A stretch of DNA of 5,019 nucleotides from the NCBI GenBank assembly GCA_047974415.1, contig JBKECH010000140.1, positions 1-5,019 of the forward strand, written 5' to 3'. A program made the translations under genes and the position numbers. The stretch's first letter is position 1. Each line of letters starts with the position of its first letter. This document shows, piece after piece, positions 1 through 4,934 of the stretch. This DNA is from JBKEAJ01 sp047974415. Its GTDB lineage: Bacteria > Bacteroidota > Bacteroidia > Bacteroidales > Prolixibacteraceae. The notes beneath the pieces were generated by a model. It did not search any database and was not told where the DNA came from. It saw only the letters and a list, made by a program, of their open reading frames with translations.

Positions 1-194
1 AATGTCCAAACTTGGCGACATTGCAGCCACACAAACTTGTCAGTGTCATACACCTTTCCTTCTCTGTCGAGGCAGGTAAAAAACCCCCCACACTCTTTAT
101 CAATAGAGTTTTTCATCCACCACGGGATGACATCATCAAGCAATCCTGATTGATATTTATTGATATAATTTTCCAAAGTTTCGTTTTTCATCAT
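1..194 (-). CDS. N-acylglucosamine 2-epimerase (AGE family), N-terminal part, cut by the window edge
   Basis: The first 64 codons of a minus-strand gene are visible; the rest lies beyond base 1. Members of this family interconvert N-acetylglucosamine and N-acetylmannosamine in the cytoplasm, a step in sialic acid use in gut Bacteroidota, and are about 390-400 residues long. The recognisable N-terminal features are LLDDVIPWW (residues 18-26), SIDKECGGFFTCLD (30-43), KVYDTDKF (47-54) and WLQCRQVW (56-63). The last motif holds the conserved arginine (R60 here) of the family's (alpha/alpha)6-barrel active site. There is no signal peptide. Two adjacent ATG codons (192-194 and 189-191) could start the gene. 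An AGGGA stretch lies just upstream and sits at a slightly better distance from the second. The gene follows the EEP lipoprotein after 88 bp with no visible terminator, so read-through is possible but unproven. The family call is firm from motifs; substrate specificity cannot be checked from this fragment. Confidence 0.9.
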   Translation of the reverse strand, partial: MMKNETLENYINKYQSGLLDDVIPWWMKNSIDKECGGFFTCLDREGKVYDTDKFVWLQCRQVWT

Positions 195-282
195 TTCCCT
201 TAAACTGTACTTGTCTGTTTATTTTTAATACTGCAAATCAAGAATAGTTTTCATATTTTTTATTATTTTAGAGTTGTTTTCA

Positions 283-1998
283 TTATTTTATTGACAATAT
301 TGATAATACAGGAAAGTGGTCTGACGGATAATAATCGCCCTCGTAATCGGCAATAATTTTATACGCCACACAGCCTTCAATATTCCTAGCAAAGACATGA
401 TCTATATGATATCCTTTCGTTCTCGAGTTGACTTCAAACCCCGAATTACTAAAGACAGGACCTGAAGGTATTGTTGAACAAATGTCTTTTGTTTCGGTTA
501 GCGCCATATCCGATGATAGGTTTGCAATAATTTCATAGGAGCCATTGCCTGGATAAGCATTGTAATCTCCCACGCAGATTATGACAGCATCTTTCCCAGC
601 TATCTCCTCTAATTTCTTAAGCATTAGTTCTGCTCCTTTTATCCGACTATCCTCATCTGTTGACCAATGTGTATTAAACACATAAAATTCACTTCCACCA
701 ACTGCTGTCTCTTTAAACTTTGCCCAAACACACATTCTATTATACACATCGATTGTGCTCCCCTCGCTAAAACCAATATTAGGCTCAGAAGGATTATTGG
801 AGTACCAAAAAACACCTCGATCGAGTAAAGAGAATTTGTCTCGATTATAAAAAATAGGATTCAAACTTTGATACAACGCAGCCTCCGTTTCTTCTTTTCC
901 ATCGTCCATGCCGTATCCAATATAGTCATATCCTTCCAATTGGGTGCTAATATATCGGGCTTGATTTTTAAACGCTTCTTGCACTCCGATGATGTCAGGA
1001 TTATGGCGATCTAAAAGGTTTATTAAACTAGCACGCCGATATGACCACTGTTTGGGTCCGCTAGTTGCTTTATCCCAAAGAATATTAAATGTCATTACAT
1101 TCAGCTGCCCTATCTCCAATGTTGGGGCAGTAGTTGTTTTCAGACTTTTCATCTCTACAACATTCCCATCGACTTGAATTACTAGCTCATATGTGTATTT
1201 TTTTTTCGACTCCAACAAACAAGAACTAGGCGACCAAGTGCCAATAATATCATCTTTTAAGCGAAATGTGATTATCGCATCTTTTAAGTTATCACCAGGC
1301 ATGAGAATTGAATTACTCACGACACTATTTGCAGACGCCAAGCTTATGAACGGACTGATCTCTCCCACTCTGTCACCCCGTGTAATAATACCATTAGCGA
1401 GATTACATGCTCCTTCCGTATGTAGTCCTGCAATTGATATGGTAAGATCTTCAATCGTTCCTATAGCTTCTTCAGCCGAAACTTGGAGTGTCAACTGAGA
1501 TAGAAGATGACTAAAATAAAGGCTCACAACTCCATTTTCGCCACTCGTACCACAAGCATTATTTGAGTACAAGAGGTCGATCTCCGTTTGGTTCGACTGG
1601 TCGGCAGTGCTAATCGAGTAGGTATTGTTAGTCAAATTTTCTTGATAAGGATAATACGCAATAAAATCAACACCTGAGCTATTAGTTGGCAATGTGATTC
1701 CATTAGTTTTTGCTAAAAAATTACCAGCCCCATCAGTAGTAATGTACTTCACATTTTCAGCATCTGTATATAAGCTGGAGTTCGATAGTTCTTCGCCAGC
1801 TTTTTTCATGTAGATGCCGATAGCGTCGCCAGCATCCCAACTTGCGCCAGATGCTTTTGTTGAAAGCTCTGTTTCATGCCTTGTCGAAAATTGCAGAATT
1901 TCTTGCTCGGAAGTTATCTTTTCCAACTCTGTTTTTTCCTCACAAGAAGCAATTATCAAAATCAAACTAACAACTAACAAGAATTTCATGCGTTTCAT
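283..1998 (-). CDS. Lipoprotein with fimbrillin-like N-terminus and endonuclease/exonuclease/phosphatase (EEP) C-terminus
   Basis: This 571-residue protein begins with a lipoprotein signal peptide: a KRMK basic start, a hydrophobic stretch and an IASC lipobox with Cys19. The EEK that follows resembles the acidic surface-export signal known for Bacteroidota lipoproteins. Residues about 46-280 form an Mfa-like fimbrillin domain (STKASG, WDAGDAIGIYM, DFIAYYPYQ, LLYSNN, HLLSQL, LESKKKYTY). Residues about 298-571 form an EEP metal-dependent phosphodiesterase/nuclease domain like the secreted COG3568-type hydrolases. All expected active-site motifs are present: TFN with N305, GVQE with E341, NTHW with H444, GDYN with D478 and N480, HIDH with D533, and SDHFP with D560 and H561. 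The domain therefore looks active, probably with Mg2+, but DNA, phospholipid or another phosphodiester are all possible substrates. The start is the ATG at 1996-1998; Met4 is an alternative. There is no clear ribosome binding site. It lies 27 bp after the FISUMP paralogue and is probably co-transcribed with it. Confidence 0.95.
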   Translation of the reverse strand: MKRMKFLLVVSLILIIASCEEKTELEKITSEQEILQFSTRHETELSTKASGASWDAGDAIGIYMKKAGEELSNSSLYTDAENVKYITTDGAGNFLAKTNGITLPTNSSGVDFIAYYPYQENLTNNTYSISTADQSNQTEIDLLYSNNACGTSGENGVVSLYFSHLLSQLTLQVSAEEAIGTIEDLTISIAGLHTEGACNLANGIITRGDRVGEISPFISLASANSVVSNSILMPGDNLKDAIITFRLKDDIIGTWSPSSCLLESKKKYTYELVIQVDGNVVEMKSLKTTTAPTLEIGQLNVMTFNILWDKATSGPKQWSYRRASLINLLDRHNPDIIGVQEAFKNQARYISTQLEGYDYIGYGMDDGKEETEAALYQSLNPIFYNRDKFSLLDRGVFWYSNNPSEPNIGFSEGSTIDVYNRMCVWAKFKETAVGGSEFYVFNTHWSTDEDSRIKGAELMLKKLEEIAGKDAVIICVGDYNAYPGNGSYEIIANLSSDMALTETKDICSTIPSGPVFSNSGFEVNSRTKGYHIDHVFARNIEGCVAYKIIADYEGDYYPSDHFPVLSILSIK

Positions 1999-2025
1999 TA
2001 CTAAGATTTTATTTGATTTAGTGGC

Positions 2026-3597
2026 TTAATCCTTCACACATCGCACAGATGCTCCCATACTACCTCGATAAGTAGTCACTTTAAAGGCTGTCGAATTAGA
2101 AACATATCTACATGTAGCTCGAACTTGGTGTCCATATATATTATCTGTATAGCCCACAATGTTTGATGTCCACAAATAACCATAGGTTAAACTTTCAATA
2201 GAGCCATTATCAGCTCGTCGACCTCCTGGAAGTAACCCAAAACCATATGTATCTTTTCCTCCTATTTCCCACAAATTTATTGATTTCAAAACTTCTCCAG
2301 CATTATCATTAGCCTTTCCCACAGCAGCTAATAGTTTTTGATATTCCTCTTCCGTTGGCAAATGCCAACCTACTGGACAAATACCTTGACTAGTCTTGGT
2401 TGTTAAATAAGAATCGAAACTCGCTTGATCTGTAACAGTTTCAGGGGTTGCGGTTGCGGCATACCAATTATATATAACACCATAAGTGTCATAGTTTGAT
2501 TTACCTTCAGTGTCACTCCCTAACGCAGCCATATCTCCTCCTTCAAATCCTCTGACATAGTAGTGTGCTTTAAAAGCTTGCCCTTCGTCTTCTGCCCCTT
2601 CGGTTTCTGCTGAAATAATTTTTCCCTCGGGTAGGTATGCCAAATTTTCTGCCATCCAAGTCTGCTCTCCAATTGTTACAAGCTTGTAAGATTGCCCATC
2701 TCTTTCGTCAATAAATTCAGTTCCTTCTTCCCAATCCGAAATACTCCCATTCGGAGCTACTTCTTCCACTTCACCATTGGCTTTAAGCTTTAAATCATAA
2801 GTATATTTCTTCCCCGACTCTAAAGGTTGTTCATTGGGTGTCCAGCTGTCGATACATGTGCCATTTAAGGAAAAAGTAATCTCAGCACTGCTTAGCTTAT
2901 CGCCTGGAATAAGAAGCGCATTAACCACGACATAATCTGCAGATGCTGAACTCACATATGGATAAACAGTTGTCACCTGCTCCTGAGTTACAATCGCACC
3001 ATTGGCAAGGTTGCACAACCCCTTAGTGTGCAGTCCATCAATCGAAATTTCTAAATCTGCAATAGACCCAACTGCTGTTTCTGCTGTTATTTGCAATATC
3101 AATTGTGAAAGGTGATGCTTGAAATTAAGATTTACAACTTCGGCACTACTACTAACATTGGTTACATTGTTCGAATACAAAAGGTCGATTGTAGGGATGC
3201 TCGATTGGTCACTCACGTCAATTAGATATGCGCCATCAGCAAGAGTCGCTTGATAAGGATAATATGCAATGAAATCAACATTAGTACCATCCGAAGGAAA
3301 AGCAATTTCTTCTTCAGCAATCGCAGCAGAAAAGCTTCCATCTCCAGCGGTTGTAATATATTTTACATTGACAGCATTGTCACACGAAGCCGATAGTTCC
3401 CCACTGGCTTCCTTCATGTAGATGCCAACAGCATCACCTGCATCCCAACTTGTACCAGACGCTTTTGTTGAAAAAGAGCTGTTTTGTTCAATTGTCGCAT
3501 TAAATTCCAGGGAATTTCGATACGAAACGCTCTTTTCCTTTTGACAAGCAGTGAAAATAAGCACACTAGCTAGCATAAATATCTTTAAATGTTTCAT
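2026..3597 (-). CDS. Lipoprotein with fimbrillin-like N-terminus and FISUMP (Fib_succ_major) C-terminus
   Basis: This 523-residue protein has a lipoprotein signal peptide with an FTAC lipobox (Cys18). The following QKEK resembles the QK-plus-acidic surface-export signal described in Capnocytophaga, so display on the outer face is likely. Residues about 43-290 are an Mfa-like fimbrillin domain (STKASG, WDAGDAVGIYM, DFIAYYPYQ, LLYSNN, HHLSQL, SGKKYTYDL) closing with ISDWEEG, a common end of this fold. Residues about 295-523 match the FISUMP domain: IGEQTWMAENLAY, YGVIYNWYAA, GICPVGWHLPTEEEY, GFGLLPGGRR, LWTS, and a C-terminal GASVRCVKD. FISUMP domains are common on secreted Bacteroidota and Fibrobacter proteins and are thought to act in binding or adhesion; I see no enzyme motif. 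The N-terminal half is a clear paralogue of that of the downstream EEP lipoprotein. The start is the ATG at 3595-3597, preceded by an A-rich leader without Shine-Dalgarno sequence. A role as pilus tip or surface adhesin is inference. Confidence 0.95.
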   Translation of the reverse strand: MKHLKIFMLASVLIFTACQKEKSVSYRNSLEFNATIEQNSSFSTKASGTSWDAGDAVGIYMKEASGELSASCDNAVNVKYITTAGDGSFSAAIAEEEIAFPSDGTNVDFIAYYPYQATLADGAYLIDVSDQSSIPTIDLLYSNNVTNVSSSAEVVNLNFKHHLSQLILQITAETAVGSIADLEISIDGLHTKGLCNLANGAIVTQEQVTTVYPYVSSASADYVVVNALLIPGDKLSSAEITFSLNGTCIDSWTPNEQPLESGKKYTYDLKLKANGEVEEVAPNGSISDWEEGTEFIDERDGQSYKLVTIGEQTWMAENLAYLPEGKIISAETEGAEDEGQAFKAHYYVRGFEGGDMAALGSDTEGKSNYDTYGVIYNWYAATATPETVTDQASFDSYLTTKTSQGICPVGWHLPTEEEYQKLLAAVGKANDNAGEVLKSINLWEIGGKDTYGFGLLPGGRRADNGSIESLTYGYLWTSNIVGYTDNIYGHQVRATCRYVSNSTAFKVTTYRGSMGASVRCVKD

Positions 3598-3638
3598 TTT
3601 TGTATTTTATTTTTATGTTTTAATAGAGTTTAACTTCA

Positions 3639-3894
3639 CTACTTAATTGATAGTACCGATAATACAGGAAAATGATCTGACAGATAATAGTCGCCCTCGT
3701 AATCCTCAATGACTTCATAGGCCGATTCAGCTTTTAATGTTTCTAGCAAAAATGTGATCGATACGATATTCTTTTGCTCTCGAATTGAGTTCAAAGCCTG
3801 AAAACGTGAAATCTGATCCCGAAGAAGGAGCGGTGCAGATATTCATTGTTCTGGTTAGATCCATTGTTGATAAGATACATAATTTAATCGTTTC
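3639..3894 (-). pseudogene. Decayed C-terminal fragment of a second EEP-domain lipoprotein
   Basis: Reading the minus strand gives about 85 codons similar to the last part of the EEP lipoprotein (its residues from about 489 to 571). The distal frame reads SGFELNSRAKEYRIDHIFARN and continues to NIK; the proximal frame reads AESAYEVIEDYEGDYYLSDH and ends in LSVLSIK before a TAG at 3639-3641. The intact gene has HIDHVFARN, YEGDYYPSDH and LSILSIK at the matching places. The frames join exactly if one base is removed from the T run at 3732-3735 (A run in the coding strand), so a single-base insertion broke the reading frame. Upstream, a stop at 3895-3897 closes the frame, and I find no trace of the rest of the EEP domain or of a fimbrillin domain. 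The fragment has lost the front half of the active site. Its end lies 41 bp before the FISUMP lipoprotein, on the same strand. I infer that an earlier third paralogue was deleted down to this tail. Confidence 0.85.
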
Positions 3895-4291
3895 TTAAAT
3901 GTGCTTTTTCTCCGAAAATAGAGAGATTCATGTTTTTATCATTTCTTTTAAGATTAGCACTCTAAAGGTACTCATTTAGTTTAGTTAATTAAAAAATTAT
4001 TTAATTTCAATTCTTAAAAATATTAATTATCGTTATTTACCTAATCTATTTCATATTATACCTTCAACAAAAGCACGCAATTCCTATTTTACCCGACAAA
4101 CATACACCTTAATTTAACACCATACAAGTATTTTTAAAATTATTTTATTAATATCTTCACTTTTTTATATAAAACTAGCTAGATAAAAGAAACAAACAAG
4201 TTAACAATAGGGAGTAACTAAATGAAATACTACTATTTAATACATACATATTTTATTAAAACTATTTTTTATAAATAGTGAAATTAAATCA
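3895..4291. other. AT-rich intergenic region without a recognisable gene
   Basis: About 400 bases of very AT-rich DNA lie between the EEP remnant and the tetranucleotide repeat. I find no open frame with familiar protein motifs on either strand and no further homology to the paralogous lipoproteins. Apart from a candidate minus-strand promoter around 4097-4128, it holds only poly-A/T tracts and a small palindrome (CTAGCTAG near 4175). It probably marks where the upstream part of the lost third gene was removed. Confidence 0.7.
4097..4128 (-). promoter_or_regulatory. Candidate Bacteroides-type promoter (-33/-7) driving the lipoprotein cluster
   Basis: On the minus strand TATGTTTG (4097-4104) matches the Bacteroides primary-sigma -7 consensus TAnnTTTG exactly. 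Twenty bases upstream lies CTTG (4125-4128), one mismatch from the -33 consensus TTTG; the usual spacing is 19-21 bases. Transcription would start near 4090 and run into the EEP remnant and then the FISUMP and EEP lipoprotein genes, giving a leader of almost 500 nt before the first intact gene. In AT-rich DNA such matches can arise by chance. I saw no better match closer to 3597. Confidence 0.35.
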
Positions 4292-4314
4292 GAGTGAGTG
4301 AGTGAGTGAGTGAG
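4292..4314. repeat. GAGT tetranucleotide microsatellite, 5.75 copies
   Basis: An uninterrupted run of GAGT units fills 23 bases (five full copies plus GAG). It is outside any gene and sits at the boundary between the AT-rich spacer and the hairpin field, about 165 bp upstream of the candidate minus-strand promoter. Such runs change length by slipped-strand mispairing; whether a change here has any effect is unknown. Confidence 0.95.
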
Positions 4315-4341
4315 AATACAGACTAACAAGGTGTCGCCCCC

Positions 4342-4355
4342 ACGGTTGAAACCGT
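4342..4355. repeat. Small hairpin 1 of the hairpin field
   Basis: ACGGTT and AACCGT form a perfect inverted repeat (6 bp with 2 unpaired bases, or 5 bp with a TGAA loop). It is followed by the linker CTAATAATATG at 4359-4369, which leads into the next hairpin. There is no T run, so a simple terminator is unlikely. Confidence 0.7.
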
Positions 4356-4371
4356 AGGCTAATAATATGCC

Positions 4372-4384
4372 GCCTCTAGGAGGC
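4372..4384. repeat. Small hairpin 2 of the hairpin field
   Basis: GCCTC and GAGGC pair around a three-base TAG loop. A short CTTTCTCCC stretch follows. With hairpin 1 and the shared linker this looks like one composite palindromic unit of a dispersed REP-like repeat; that assignment is inference. Confidence 0.65.
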
Positions 4385-4417
4385 TTTCTCCCTACTCGAA
4401 GCTGACATAAACATAGA

Positions 4418-4444
4418 AGGTGCTGCTATCTTTCTTTCGCACCT
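4418..4444. repeat. Hairpin 3 of the hairpin field, longer loop
   Basis: AGGTGC (4418-4423) and GCACCT (4439-4444) pair around a 15-base pyrimidine-rich loop. It is the only member of the field with a long loop, and the least certain structurally. Confidence 0.5.
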
Positions 4445-4476
4445 ATCGGCGCTTAGGGTTGGGGGTGGCTTATTCT

Positions 4477-4495
4477 CATAGTGCGATGCACTATG
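4477..4495. repeat. Hairpin 4 of the hairpin field, 8-bp perfect stem
   Basis: CATAGTGC and GCACTATG form a perfect 8-bp stem closed by a GAT loop between C and G. It is the strongest individual palindrome in the field and has no terminator-like T run after it. Confidence 0.85.
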
Positions 4496-4506
4496 CTACC
4501 ATCTTA

Positions 4507-4521
4507 AAGTCCTCCGGACTT
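4507..4521. repeat. Hairpin 5 of the hairpin field
   Basis: AAGTCC and GGACTT form a perfect 6-bp stem around a TCC loop, beginning 11 bases after the end of hairpin 4. Confidence 0.75.
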
Positions 4522-4525
4522 ACTC

Positions 4526-4540
4526 CTTTTCGAAGAAAAG
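4526..4540. repeat. Hairpin 6 of the hairpin field, C(GAA)G loop
   Basis: CTTTTC and GAAAAG form a perfect 6-bp stem closed by C-GAA-G. A GNA triloop on a C-G pair is known as an unusually stable mini-hairpin in single-stranded DNA. Only four bases separate it from hairpin 5. Confidence 0.75.
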
Positions 4541-4564
4541 ACTTGAGACACCCTCTACCAAGCA

Positions 4565-4572
4565 AAAAATTT
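4565..4572. repeat. Left copy of the 8-bp target-site duplication
   Basis: AAAAATTT directly abuts the left inverted end of the MITE-like element and is identical to the eight bases that abut its right end. Confidence 0.7.
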
Positions 4573-4605
4573 GGCTCTATGTCGTTTGTAGTGGGTAGTT
4601 GTTTT

Positions 4606-4629
4606 AGCTTCGCCGTAGGCGATTAATCT
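4606..4629. repeat. Hairpin module, copy 1 (AGCTTC-hairpin-GATTAATCT)
   Basis: TCGCC and GGCGA (4610-4614, 4618-4622) pair around a GTA loop. The module starts with AGCTTC and ends with GATTAATCT, exactly as in the second copy 49 bases further on. Confidence 0.8.
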
Positions 4630-4654
4630 TACTAGCATGAAAATTTCCACGCAT

Positions 4655-4678
4655 AGCTTCCCCATCGGGGATTAATCT
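4655..4678. repeat. Hairpin module, copy 2
   Basis: TCCCC and GGGGA (4659-4663, 4667-4671) pair around an ATC loop. Compared with copy 1 the flanks are identical. All five differences fall in the hairpin: three in the loop and two that swap a G-C pair for a C-G pair, so the stem is kept. Confidence 0.8.
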
Positions 4679-4690
4679 GTTTAATCGTTG

Positions 4691-4836
4691 AAGGTTTAGG
4701 GTTGAATTGTTGGAAGTTTAGGATCTGCGCAGGGCGAACTTTGTTAAAATCATTAACATTTTGAGGCGTGTCTAGGGTGAACATTGTTAAAATCATTAAT
4801 ATTCTGAGGTCTGCGCAAGGTAAATAGGGTTAAAGT
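4691..4836. repeat. Imperfect tandem repeat, period about 44 bp
   Basis: The two best units are 4720-4763 (44 bp) and 4764-4806 (43 bp), both containing a GTTAAAATCATTAA core after a GAAC motif and starting AGG. A partial third unit (4807 to about 4836) repeats CTGCGCA and AGG from the first unit, and a degenerate unit precedes at about 4691-4719 with AGGGTTGAATTGTT. In the first unit GTTAA and TTAAC can pair. No coding frame runs through it. It lies wholly inside the MITE-like element. Confidence 0.8.
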
Positions 4837-4926
4837 TTTTCATTTGGAATGAAGGAGGAAATTTGGAATTGTTAAAAAAGCATTGGTTCAAAATGTGGGC
4901 TCATCCACCATATTCGACATAGAGCC

Positions 4927-4934
4927 AAAAATTT
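4927..4934. repeat. Right copy of the 8-bp target-site duplication
   Basis: AAAAATTT directly follows the right inverted end of the MITE-like element and matches the left flank exactly. Confidence 0.7.

Larger units (their letters stand above)
4573..4926. mobile_element. 354-bp MITE-like element with ISL3-like inverted ends
   Basis: The left end reads GGCTCTATGTCG (4573-4584) and the right end is its exact reverse complement (4915-4926). Beyond these 12 bases the ends stay similar through a shared GTGG, giving about 19 matches in 24. The element is flanked by perfect 8-bp direct repeats, AAAAATTT. Ends beginning GGCTC and 8-bp AT-rich duplications fit the ISL3 family as I know it, but no transposase is encoded, so this would be a non-autonomous derivative mobilised from elsewhere. 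Inside are two copies of a hairpin module (4606-4629, 4655-4678) and an imperfect tandem repeat of about 44 bp. Removing the element and one duplication restores an uninterrupted A6T5 tract in the host sequence. The family assignment is tentative; the insertion structure itself is well supported. Confidence 0.75.

Noticed and set aside
195..282. Promoter or terminator between the EEP lipoprotein and the epimerase
   Set aside because: On the minus strand TATTCTTG and TTGATTTG each miss the -7 consensus by one base, and neither has a TTTG at the right distance. No stable hairpin with a T run was found.
989..2029. Plus-strand open frames at 989-1177, 1193-1498 and 1814-2029
   Set aside because: They lie opposite the EEP lipoprotein gene, whose coding frame is supported by signal peptide and conserved domains. 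Their translations show no recognisable motif.
4477..4540. Rho-independent terminators
   Set aside because: The stems are not followed by T runs on either strand, and no recognised gene ends here.
4330..4552. GGTGTC and GACACC as ends of one larger element
   Set aside because: Only six bases match, there is no flanking direct repeat, and similar six-base matches are expected by chance.
4420..4626. Plus-strand open frame of 68 codons
   Set aside because: It runs through several hairpins and across the left border of the MITE-like element. Its sequence is explained by palindromes and there is no upstream signal, so it is most likely a spurious frame.
4720..4836. CRISPR-like array
   Set aside because: The units are contiguous imperfect tandem repeats with no unique spacers of constant length and no cas genes in view.
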